64,000 nucleotides of DNA from the NCBI RefSeq assembly GCF_019977395.1, contig NZ_AP024660.1, positions 4,588,001 through 4,652,000 of the forward strand, read 5' to 3'. The position numbers and the translations under genes are program-made. The notes under the pieces are model-generated. The model did not search any database, was not told the DNA's origin, and worked only from the letters and a program-made list of their open reading frames with translations. Position 1 is the first letter of the stretch; each line of letters opens with the position of its first letter. This document shows, piece by piece, positions 1 to 6,835 of this stretch. Source of the DNA: Arthrobacter sp. NicSoilC5. Lineage in GTDB: Bacteria > Actinomycetota > Actinomycetes > Actinomycetales > Micrococcaceae.

Positions 1-89
1 TGATCAAGGCCGTGGACAAACATGCCGTCCTGACAGACATCAAGGTGCTGGCCAAGAGTGGCGGCAAGAGCGGAGACTGGGCCCTGTGA
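1..89 (+). CDS. moaC: Cyclic pyranopterin monophosphate synthase MoaC, C-terminal fragment
   Basis: The window opens inside this gene; about 28 codons remain, ending at TGA 87-89. The residues IKAVDKHAVLTDIKVLAKSG match the usual C-terminal end of MoaC, which makes cyclic pyranopterin monophosphate in the first step of molybdopterin synthesis. The stop overlaps the GTG start of the next molybdenum-cofactor gene (GTGA), so translation is probably coupled. Only the tail is visible, so the call rests on this peptide and on the mog and moaE neighbours. Confidence 0.8.
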   Translation, partial: IKAVDKHAVLTDIKVLAKSGGKSGDWAL

Positions 90-616
90 CCACCCCCCAC
101 ATCCTGCATCTCCCCGAACCGCACCGGCACGGCGACGTGCAGGGGCGGAAGGCCGGCGTCGTCATCGCCTCCACCCGGGCCGCCGCCGGCATCTACGACG
201 ACGAGACCGGACCGGTCATCACCGACTGGCTCACTGAACATGGCTTCGACGTCTTCCCGGCCATGGTGGTCCCCGACGGCGATCCCGTGGGCGCCGCCAT
301 CCGGGCGCTCCTCACCCAGCACCCCGCCGTCGTCATCACCAGCGGCGGCACCGGCCTCAGCCCGGACGACCGGACACCGGACGTCACCCTGCCGCTGCTG
401 GACCGGGAAATCCCCGGCATCATGGAGGCGATTCGCCGCGCCGGCGCTGCCAAGACCCCGCTGGCTGCCCTCAGCCGGGGATATGCCGGTGCCGCCGGGC
501 GTACCTTCATCGTGAACCTGCCCGGATCGCCCAAAGGCGTCATGGACGGGCTGACCGTCCTGGACCCGGTGATCGGACATCTTTGTGACCAGCTGGAAGG
601 CGGACATGGGCACTGA
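86..616 (+). CDS. mog: MogA/MoaB family molybdopterin adenylyltransferase
   Basis: A 176-residue protein of the MogA/MoaB fold, which adenylylates molybdopterin before metal insertion. Visible signatures are the central SGGTGLSPDDRTPD loop (about residues 84-98), which binds the pterin substrate, and the C-terminal NLPGSPKGV motif (about 148-156). The GTG start overlaps the moaC stop, and the end overlaps the moaE start, so moaC-mog-moaE form a tightly packed operon. Mog and MoaB cannot be separated by eye; in actinobacteria this position is usually annotated as the combined family. Confidence 0.87.
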   Translation: MTTPHILHLPEPHRHGDVQGRKAGVVIASTRAAAGIYDDETGPVITDWLTEHGFDVFPAMVVPDGDPVGAAIRALLTQHPAVVITSGGTGLSPDDRTPDVTLPLLDREIPGIMEAIRRAGAAKTPLAALSRGYAGAAGRTFIVNLPGSPKGVMDGLTVLDPVIGHLCDQLEGGHGH

Positions 617-1070
617 AGCATTCGAAGTAGTGAGCGCGGTCCTGAGCGCGGAGCCCATCTCCGTGGACCAGGCAATCGCCGCAGTGGAAAGCGACACGGC
701 CGGCGCCGTGGTCAGCTTCAGCGGCGTGGTGCGCAACCACGACGGCGGCAAGGCCGTTGAGCGCCTCAGCTACAGTGCGCACCCCACGGCGCACCAGGTG
801 ATGGCCGACGTCGTCGCGCGCCTCGTTGCCGAACAGAACGCCGAAGCAGGTGCCGGCACCGGACAGCCCGTCCGGATCTGGGCGGCGCACCGGATCGGGA
901 TGCTGGAGATCGGGGACCCCGCCCTGGTGTGCGCGGTGTCCGCCGCGCACCGCGGGCAGGCGTTCGCCGTCTGCTCCGATCTGGTGGACCGCATTAAGGA
1001 ACAGGTGCCCATCTGGAAGGAACAGTTCTTCTCGGACGGCACCGTCGAATGGGTCGGCGCAGGCAGCTGA
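606..1070 (+). CDS. moaE: Molybdopterin synthase catalytic subunit MoaE
   Basis: Large subunit of molybdopterin synthase, which with MoaD inserts the dithiolene sulphurs into precursor Z. Family features are VVSFSGVVRNHD near the N-terminus, the AHRIGMLEIGDPAL strand and the catalytic lysine region RIKEQVPIWKEQ near the C-terminus. I chose ATG 606 because GGAAGG lies about 8 bases upstream; an in-frame GTG at 585 lies deep inside mog. The gene starts within the last codons of mog, consistent with coupling. No moaD lies in the window. Confidence 0.88.
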   Translation: MGTEAFEVVSAVLSAEPISVDQAIAAVESDTAGAVVSFSGVVRNHDGGKAVERLSYSAHPTAHQVMADVVARLVAEQNAEAGAGTGQPVRIWAAHRIGMLEIGDPALVCAVSAAHRGQAFAVCSDLVDRIKEQVPIWKEQFFSDGTVEWVGAGS

Positions 1071-1144
1071 CGCTGCTGCCCGGACGGCCCCCGGGTGCGA
1101 GGTAACGCACGCCATCCGGTTCCTGCCCGCACCCGTCCCGCCGG

Positions 1145-1150
1145 TAGGGT
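1145..1150 (+). promoter_or_regulatory. -10 element (TAGGGT) for leaderless dapB
   Basis: TAGGGT fits TANNNT and ends 7 bases before ATG 1158, where transcription should start on or next to the start codon. There is no ribosome-binding site before dapB, which fits a leaderless message. No convincing -35 is visible. Confidence 0.55.
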
Positions 1151-1157
1151 TAATGCC

Positions 1158-1928
1158 ATGACCGAACAACACTCCGTTCCCAAGCTGGTGGCCGTCCTTG
1201 GTGCCAATGGACGCATGGGCGCCGAGGCCGTCAAGGCCATCGACGCCGCGCCCGACATGAAGCTCGTTGCAGCCCTGGGACGGGGTGACTCGCTGGAGCA
1301 GCTGGCAGCCTCAGGTGCCCGGTACGTGGTGGACCTGACGGTTCCCGAAAGCACCGAAGCGAACGTCCGCTTCGCCGTCGAGCACGGCATCCACGCCGTG
1401 GTGGGAACCACCGGCTGGGACACGGGGCGGCTGTCCGCCCTGGAATCCCTGCTGGCAGCGCACCCGGAGACCGGCGTTCTCATCGCCCCCAACTTCGCCC
1501 TGGGCTCGGTGCTGGCCTCTGCCTTCGCCGCGAAGGCGTCCAAATACTTCGAATCGGTGGAGATCATCGAGCTGCACCATCCGGACAAGGTGGACGCCCC
1601 TTCCGGCACCGCAGTCCGCACCGCTGAGCTGATCGCCGCCGAACGCCGGGCAGCGCAGGTGCCGCCCAGCCCGGATGCCACCACCAGTGAACGTGCCGGC
1701 GCCCGCGGCTGTGAGGTGGACGGCGTCCGGGTCCACAGTGTCCGGCTTCGCGGCCTCGTGGCACACCAGGAAGTCCTCCTGGGTGGCCCGGGCGAACAAC
1801 TGACCCTCCGCCACGATTCCTTCGACCGCGCCTCGTTCATGCCCGGCGTGCTCCTGGGCCTGCGCAACGTTGCCGCACACCCGGGGCTGACCTTCGGCCT
1901 GGACGGCTACCTGGACTTGGGGCTCTAA
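1158..1928 (+). CDS. dapB: 4-hydroxy-tetrahydrodipicolinate reductase DapB
   Basis: NAD(P)H-dependent reductase of the diaminopimelate/lysine pathway, acting after DapA (encoded at 5887). The N-terminal LGANGRMGAEAV is the Rossmann dinucleotide motif, VGTTGW (around residue 77) lines the active site, and ELHHPDKVDAPSGTA (around 136-150) carries the catalytic histidine and lysine. The length of 256 residues is normal. ATG 1158 is preferred over in-frame upstream codons because of the -10 element 7 bases before it and the typical start MTEQHS-PKLVAV. It lies in the same direction as the following membrane gene, separated by only 3 bases. Confidence 0.95.
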   Translation: MTEQHSVPKLVAVLGANGRMGAEAVKAIDAAPDMKLVAALGRGDSLEQLAASGARYVVDLTVPESTEANVRFAVEHGIHAVVGTTGWDTGRLSALESLLAAHPETGVLIAPNFALGSVLASAFAAKASKYFESVEIIELHHPDKVDAPSGTAVRTAELIAAERRAAQVPPSPDATTSERAGARGCEVDGVRVHSVRLRGLVAHQEVLLGGPGEQLTLRHDSFDRASFMPGVLLGLRNVAAHPGLTFGLDGYLDLGL

Positions 1929-1931
1929 GCC

Positions 1932-2405
1932 GTGAACGGGCTCCTTGCCGGCTTCCGGAAGAACCGCACCAAGATCTGGGTGGGCGCGGTGACGCTGCTG
2001 CTGGTCTTCTACCTGGTGGTGTCGTTCCAACGCTCCCTCCTGCTCCTGACGGACAGCAACCTCACGGCCAAGGCCATCGGCGCCGCCTACCTGGTGCTGC
2101 CTGTGGTGGGTGCCTGGGCCCTGATCCGCGAGCTGATGTTCGGTGCCCGCACCGAGCAGATGGCCAAGGTCCTGGAAGCCGAAGGCGGGCTGCCCGTCGA
2201 TGAGCTTCCGCGCACGCCCGGCGGCCGGATCGTCCGGGCCGCGGCGGACGCTGAATTCGAAAAGTACCGGGCCGAAGCCGAGGCCGCTCCCAACGACTGG
2301 CGTTCCTGGTTCCGCCTCAGCTGCGCCTACGACGCGGCCGGAGACCGCAAACGTGCACGGGCGTCCATGCGCGACGCCGTGAAGCTCTTCACCGCCGCCT
2401 CCTGA
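1932..2405 (+). CDS. Small membrane protein with TPR-like C-terminus
   Basis: A 157-residue hypothetical protein starting at GTG just after the dapB stop, so probably in one transcript with it. It has two hydrophobic segments (about residues 15-33 and 47-64) and then a soluble tail. The tail ends in WRSWFRLSCAYDAAGDRKRARASMRDAV, which resembles one tetratricopeptide helix pair. I do not recognise a named family or function. Its position suggests a conserved actinobacterial membrane protein co-expressed with dapB, but no role can be read from the sequence. Confidence 0.75.
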   Translation: MNGLLAGFRKNRTKIWVGAVTLLLVFYLVVSFQRSLLLLTDSNLTAKAIGAAYLVLPVVGAWALIRELMFGARTEQMAKVLEAEGGLPVDELPRTPGGRIVRAAADAEFEKYRAEAEAAPNDWRSWFRLSCAYDAAGDRKRARASMRDAVKLFTAAS

Positions 2406-2771
2406 TACCGCCACGCGCCAGCCCTTCTCCCGCAGGCCCCGCGCTCCGCGGCCTCCTGCACCGTTTACTGCGATGGGCATTTCTGCCCATCGCAGTCCGC
2501 TGCCGTCCGCGGTAGGTTTATTTAGTAAAGACTCTTTAGCTTTGGGGGAAAGCATGAGGTTGGCCATGTCCATGCCACGGGCGTGGGCCAGCTGTACCCC
2601 AGGCCCTCTCCCCGGGCAGCCGCACCCATCCCTGCCACGCACCAGCGCTCCCTTGCCGCGTGCCGGGAAGCCGGAGGCTGCCTGACGCTGCACGCACCCC
2701 ACCCTTGAACCCGCCCGCACACCTGCACCCGTGCACCCAAGAACCCGCACCTTTGGACAGAAGGACCATCC
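2406..2771. other. Intergenic region before the TM2-domain gene
   Basis: This 366-base gap holds a perfect 13-bp inverted repeat (2467-2496) and then an unusually AT-rich patch, about 2513-2556, that may contain the promoter of the gene at 2772. A 70-codon open frame at 2473-2685 has Pro/Ser/Arg-rich composition and no family likeness, so I do not call it a gene. Confidence 0.5.
2467..2496. terminator. 13-bp perfect hairpin, loop TTTC
   Basis: ACTGCGATGGGCA and TGCCCATCGCAGT pair perfectly around a 4-base loop. There is no T tract directly after it. It lies 62 bases past the preceding stop codon, so it may be an actinobacterial terminator without a U tail. Its symmetry also allows an operator for the AT-rich promoter region downstream. 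Confidence 0.5.
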
Positions 2772-3761
2772 ATGAGCCACCCGAATTTCCCCAACCCATC
2801 CCAGAGCGGGCCGTCCGCTCCGCCCATTCCGCCGGCCCCGTCCACCTTCGGCGGACCATCCACGTTTGAGGGGCACTACCCCGGAGCTCCGCAGGGGGAT
2901 TACCAGCCGGGGCCCCACGGCAGCGGCCCCTACCCGGACGGTCCCCGGAAGTCGTTCATGACAACCTGGATCCTTTCGCTGCTGCTGGGTACCTTCGGCG
3001 CGGACCGCTTCTACCTTGGCAAGATCGGCTCCGGCATCGCCAAGCTCCTGACGGCCGGCGGCCTCGGCATCGTGGCCATCGTGGACCTGATCATCACCTT
3101 GACCGGAAACACCAGGGACAAGGATGGCCGCCCGCTTGAGGGCTACCCGGAGAACAAGAAGAAGGCCTGGATCATCACCGGCGTCGTCTGGCTCATCAGC
3201 ATCATCACCGGAATCCTGCTGACCATCATGTCCGTCGCCATGATCGGAGCTGCCCTCGACAACCGGAAGCTCCCCGTATCTCCCGAGCTTCCGTCGGCCT
3301 CGCAGGCAGCGCCCAACCCGTCACGTGGAACAACCCCGTCGAACGGAGCCGCTCCGTCCAGTGGCGCCGACGCCGGTGCAAACTCCTTCGTCGCCACCGT
3401 GTCCGAAGGCAACACCGTCAAGATCAGCGTCCTCGATTCCATCTACACGGCCGAAATCCCGGGCATGACCTACATGCAGCCGAAGAACGGCGGTTTCCTC
3501 GCGGTCAAGGTGTCCTGGGAGACGCTGACCGGAAGCAGCTTCTCCAGCCCCTCGAATTTCAAGGTCTACGACGCCGAGGGCAAAGAGGGCGAACTGGTCT
3601 ATCTTGACGATGGCATGGGCGCCCTGCCCACCGACGAGGTCGGTGCCGGCGATGTCCGCCAGGGCGTCATTGCGTTTGATGTGAAGAAGGGCCCCACCCA
3701 GGTTGTTGTCAACGATGACTTCGGCGACAAGACGGCCACCTTCACCCTGACCCCGCAGTAG
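2772..3761 (+). CDS. TM2 domain and DUF4352-like surface protein
   Basis: A 329-residue membrane protein. Residues 1-58 are rich in Pro/Gly/Ser. Residues 59-150 form a TM2 domain: KSFMTTWILSLLLGTFGADRFYLG is its hallmark, followed by a second membrane helix, and a third hydrophobic helix closes the region. After a Ser/Pro/Ala linker comes an exported beta-rich domain of about 115 residues resembling DUF4352 (telokin-like), with YMQPKNGGFLAVKVSWETL. ATG 2772 has GAAGGACC upstream. A strong terminator follows at 3791. The function of such fusions is unknown; an extracytoplasmic domain on a TM2 anchor is inferred. Confidence 0.8.
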   Translation: MSHPNFPNPSQSGPSAPPIPPAPSTFGGPSTFEGHYPGAPQGDYQPGPHGSGPYPDGPRKSFMTTWILSLLLGTFGADRFYLGKIGSGIAKLLTAGGLGIVAIVDLIITLTGNTRDKDGRPLEGYPENKKKAWIITGVVWLISIITGILLTIMSVAMIGAALDNRKLPVSPELPSASQAAPNPSRGTTPSNGAAPSSGADAGANSFVATVSEGNTVKISVLDSIYTAEIPGMTYMQPKNGGFLAVKVSWETLTGSSFSSPSNFKVYDAEGKEGELVYLDDGMGALPTDEVGAGDVRQGVIAFDVKKGPTQVVVNDDFGDKTATFTLTPQ

Positions 3762-3790
3762 CAGCCGCACTGCAGCCGGTTTCAGAACGA

Positions 3791-3831
3791 AACCCGCGGC
3801 CCCACTTTCCGGTGGGGGCGCGGGTTCTTTT
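3791..3831. terminator. Intrinsic terminator between convergent genes
   Basis: A 15-base stem (3791-3805 with 3812-3826, one mismatch) and a 6-base loop are followed by CTTTTTC. This is a classic rho-independent terminator for the TM2 gene. It may also stop transcription of the convergent gene ending at 3883. Confidence 0.85.
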
Positions 3832-3882
3832 TCATTCCAGAGCGGGGGCGAAGCCGGGCCAGACGAGGTGGATTGCCTTGGT

Positions 3883-5118
3883 TCAGGAGAGGGCCTTGAA
3901 GCCGCCCCGGCCCACCACGGCCGCCGCATGGCCCGCCCATTCCAGCGGGCCGCGCCAGGACAGCCGCGCAAAGACAATGCCGACAGTGATGGCAGTGGCC
4001 GCCTGGGCAAAGTACATCCCGTCCTCCGTCCAGCCGGCGGGCAGGGGTTTCAGATAGAAGCTGGACACCACCCAGACGTGCACTGTGTACAGGGTCAGCG
4101 TCATGGCGCCGGCCCCGCGCAGCGGAAGCAGCAGGTCCAGGTCCACCCACTCCGCGAGGCGACCCAGCAGCAGGCAGGCCCCAATGACCGCCGCCGCCAC
4201 TGCCGAGGTGTGCAGCAGGTCAAGCGGAGTTCCCGAGTGCGGTGCGGCCGATGCCAGCCACCACCAGGAGCCCTCCTGGGGGATACCTGTCAGGTTGACC
4301 TGCAGCACGCTGCCCAGCGGATACCCCGGGGAATTGAGGACCTTTTCCAGCGCTGCCAGGCCGCCCCAGTCCTCCATGGCCGCTGCCCCCAGGGCCTTGG
4401 CTGCCACGGCCACCACCGTTCCGGCCGACAGCAGCAGTATGGGAACCAGTGCCTTGGTGAGGACCAGGCGCCCGATCACCAGCCCCACCAGCAGGTAGGA
4501 CAGCCACTGGAACACAGGGTAGTAGCCGGTAAAGAACACATCCGCGAGCAGCCGGGCAGGTGTTCCGAGGTCTTCCCAGCCCGGGTTGTGGCCCAGCTTC
4601 AGGGGAGGCTCAGGGGCAAGGAGCCAGGGCCGCATGAGGTATGCCAGCACCGGCGAGGCAAGGATCCAGCCACCGGCCCAGGCGCACAGCGGCTTCACGC
4701 CAAGCCCCAGGAAGGGGAGGATGCACAGGAACAGCACGGCGTAGTGGACCAGGATAATGGCCACGTTCACCTCCAGGCCGCCCAGGGTAAGTCCGACGGC
4801 GGCAATCACCAGGGCGCGCAGCGCCACACCGCGCCGGGCGGCGGAGAGCCCGGGGCCCGCCAGCGGCTTGTCCTTCCCGGTGGACAGGGCAAGTCCCACG
4901 CCGGCCAGCACGGCGAAGAGGGCGGCGGCCCGGCCCGAGAAGGTGAGGCCAATCCAGGTTGGCGTGAGGTTTGTATTCGATTCGAACGTCGGCAGCAGGT
5001 GGGTGGCCATCATGCCCAGCAATGCCACGCCGCGGGCGGCGTCGATGCCCCGGAGGCGCCCCGGTTGTTGCCTGCCTGGGGCCTTGCTGGACCGGGTGGC
5101 CGGGCTTCGGGACGTCAT
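3883..5118 (-). CDS. Heparan-alpha-glucosaminide N-acetyltransferase-like membrane protein
   Basis: A 411-residue polytopic protein. The N-terminal RLRGIDAARGVALLGMMATHLLP is the signature of the DUF1624/HGSNAT-like acyltransferase superfamily, and about ten hydrophobic segments follow. LYTVHVWVV near the C-terminus matches the conserved final helices of this and the related DUF418 family. The family is thought to move acyl groups across the membrane, but bacterial members are mostly uncharacterised and the substrate here is unknown. ATG at 5118 is the only good start. It converges with the TM2 gene and diverges from the DUF222 gene. Confidence 0.8.
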   Translation of the reverse strand: MTSRSPATRSSKAPGRQQPGRLRGIDAARGVALLGMMATHLLPTFESNTNLTPTWIGLTFSGRAAALFAVLAGVGLALSTGKDKPLAGPGLSAARRGVALRALVIAAVGLTLGGLEVNVAIILVHYAVLFLCILPFLGLGVKPLCAWAGGWILASPVLAYLMRPWLLAPEPPLKLGHNPGWEDLGTPARLLADVFFTGYYPVFQWLSYLLVGLVIGRLVLTKALVPILLLSAGTVVAVAAKALGAAAMEDWGGLAALEKVLNSPGYPLGSVLQVNLTGIPQEGSWWWLASAAPHSGTPLDLLHTSAVAAAVIGACLLLGRLAEWVDLDLLLPLRGAGAMTLTLYTVHVWVVSSFYLKPLPAGWTEDGMYFAQAATAITVGIVFARLSWRGPLEWAGHAAAVVGRGGFKALS

Positions 5119-5201
5119 GACCAGATCGTCTCACATGCTGCTCCTGGGTCGCTTGTCACAGCGGGCGCCAGCGGTGCCCGGAGCGCCAGCATCCCTTGTA
5201 T

Positions 5202-5217
5202 TCGAATATATGTTCGA
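5202..5217 (+). promoter_or_regulatory. LexA (SOS) box before the DUF222 gene
   Basis: TCGAATATATGTTCGA differs from the actinobacterial consensus TCGAAC-N4-GTTCGA at one base. A TAGCAT -10 element follows at 5219-5224, with ATG 5232 seven bases later, so a bound repressor would cover the promoter. Confidence 0.8.
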
Positions 5218-5231
5218 ATAGCATGTCGGGT

Positions 5232-5828
5232 ATGGAAATGACGTCGTCCGGAGCATCCGGATCCAGGGGGGGAGCGGCCGGGGGAGCCGCCCATGAAACC
5301 AGCGGGCAAGGGCGCCGGCAGCCGGAAGCCCCGCAGGGCAGTCTGCAGGCAGCCCCCGTGCGGGAGGGCAATGTGCAGGCGGGCAATGTGCAGGCGGGTC
5401 CTGCATGGGAGGGCCGTGCGCCGGCAGGCAACGCCCAGGCGGATCACGTGCAGTCCGGGAGCCTGCCGCGCCGTTACGCCCCGGACGACCTTCCGCCCGG
5501 GGATCCTGGCGCCGCGGACGGGCCACTGAAGGCGATGAGTCCCGGAGTGGTGGACTACTTGTTCCGCCAGCTTGTTTCCGGGCGGCCCGCGGAGGACGTC
5601 GCGTGGGAACGGGAAGGCATCAGCCTTGCGGCCCAGCCGGAGGGGGCAGAGCTGGCCCGCAGGCTTGCTGAAACGGATCTTGATGCCCTGACGCCCACGG
5701 AGTTGTTCCATTACGTGCGGGCGGCGCAGCGGCTCGCATCCTGGGCAGAGGGCCTTCGGCAGTCGGCGGTCGGCCGCTATTGCCATGCGGGGGCGGACGC
5801 TCCACGGCCAGGGCGTCGCCGTATTTGA
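5232..5828 (+). CDS. Truncated DUF222 (13E12-type) protein lacking the HNH nuclease domain
   Basis: A 198-residue product. The first ~95 residues are low complexity, with a 15-bp DNA repeat (5366-5380 and 5381-5395). The rest, from MSPGVVDYLFRQLVSG to YVRAAQRLASWAEGLRQSAVGRY, matches the N-terminal part of DUF222 proteins, which normally run several hundred residues further and often end in an HNH endonuclease. Here the frame stops just after the ARF/GRY position and dapA begins 58 bases later, so this looks like a 5' remnant of a DUF222/HNH gene. The LexA box and leaderless start are intact. DUF222/13E12 genes are known SOS targets in mycobacteria. Whether the remnant is functional is unknown. 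Confidence 0.65.
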   Translation: MEMTSSGASGSRGGAAGGAAHETSGQGRRQPEAPQGSLQAAPVREGNVQAGNVQAGPAWEGRAPAGNAQADHVQSGSLPRRYAPDDLPPGDPGAADGPLKAMSPGVVDYLFRQLVSGRPAEDVAWEREGISLAAQPEGAELARRLAETDLDALTPTELFHYVRAAQRLASWAEGLRQSAVGRYCHAGADAPRPGRRRI

Positions 5829-5873
5829 CGTTCGTCACGCCCGTGGCATTGTCCTAACCAGCCGGGGACAGGG

Positions 5874-5879
5874 TAACGT
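5874..5879 (+). promoter_or_regulatory. -10 element (TAACGT) for leaderless dapA
   Basis: TAACGT lies 7 bases before ATG 5887. A weak -35 candidate, TTGTCC, is at 5849-5854 (19-base spacer). No Shine-Dalgarno is present. Confidence 0.55.
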
Positions 5880-5886
5880 TTTTTCC

Positions 5887-6795
5887 ATGGCTGACTCTTC
5901 CGCGCACATCCCTGCCCTCGGTACCCTCCTGACCGCCATGGTCACGCCGTTCACCAAGGACGGCGCAGTGGATTACGACCAGGCGGCAGCGCTGGCCAGC
6001 AAACTGGTCGACGACGGCTGTGACGGCCTGGTGGTCACCGGCACAACCGGCGAGACCTCCACGCTGACGGACGAAGAGAACCTCGGCATGTTCCGCGCCG
6101 TGAAGGACGCCGTGGGCGGCCGGGCGGCCATCATTGCCGGGACCGGCACCAATGACACCGCGCACTCGGTCCACCTCTCCCAGCAGGCTGCTGCCCTCGG
6201 CGTCGACGGCCTCCTCCTGGTGACCCCTTACTACAACAAGCCCAGCCAGGCCGGTGTCCGCGCCCACTTCGAGACCATCGCCTCCGCCGTGGACGTACCC
6301 GTCATGCTGTACGACATCCCCGGCCGGTCCTCGATTCCGATCGAAGCCGACACCATGATCCGGTTGGCGCAGCACCCCAACATCGTCGCCGTCAAGGACG
6401 CCAAGGCAGACCTCACCGCAGCCACCCGCGTCATGGCCGAAACGGACCTCCTGTTCTACTCGGGCGACGACGGGCTGACCCTTCCCTGGATGGCGCTGGG
6501 CGCCGTCGGCCTGGTGGGTGTCACCACCCACGTCGCCACCCGCCGCTTCCGCGAGCTCATCGACGCCGTCAACGCCAATGACCTTGGGACTGCGCGCAAG
6601 ATCAACTTCGAGCTGCAGCCCGTGGTCCGCGCAACCATGACCCGTGTCCAGGGGGCCGTGGCGGCCAAACAGATTCTTAAATGGCAGGGAGTCCTGCCCA
6701 ACTCGATTGTCCGTTTGCCCCTCGTGGAGCCGGACGAAACCGAGATCGAAACCATCCGCGGGGATTTGGCGGAAGCGGGGCTGGTCTTCTCCTGA
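5887..6795 (+). CDS. dapA: 4-hydroxy-tetrahydrodipicolinate synthase DapA
   Basis: Condenses pyruvate with aspartate semialdehyde, the entry step of the diaminopimelate/lysine pathway. Visible are VTGTTGETSTL (about residue 50-60), the catalytic tyrosine in VMLYDIPGRS (about 140) and the Schiff-base lysine in NIVAVKDAKADL (about 169). The 302-residue length is standard. The start at ATG 5887 is set by the -10 element 7 bases upstream and by the family's N-terminus. RNase J follows 40 bases later, a common actinobacterial pairing. Confidence 0.96.
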   Translation: MADSSAHIPALGTLLTAMVTPFTKDGAVDYDQAAALASKLVDDGCDGLVVTGTTGETSTLTDEENLGMFRAVKDAVGGRAAIIAGTGTNDTAHSVHLSQQAAALGVDGLLLVTPYYNKPSQAGVRAHFETIASAVDVPVMLYDIPGRSSIPIEADTMIRLAQHPNIVAVKDAKADLTAATRVMAETDLLFYSGDDGLTLPWMALGAVGLVGVTTHVATRRFRELIDAVNANDLGTARKINFELQPVVRATMTRVQGAVAAKQILKWQGVLPNSIVRLPLVEPDETEIETIRGDLAEAGLVFS

Positions 6796-6835
6796 GGCTA
6801 AGACCGGCACCCTTCCGCCTGGAAAGAAGTGCACT

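Noticed and set aside
2473..2685. A 70-codon open frame in the gap before the TM2 gene
   Set aside because: It begins inside the hairpin, has no ribosome-binding site or -10 at the right distance, and its Pro/Ser-rich sequence shows no domain.
5232..5828. Reading the DUF222 gene as a complete HNH endonuclease
   Set aside because: The frame stops before the rest of DUF222 and no H-N-H motif lies in any frame before dapA.
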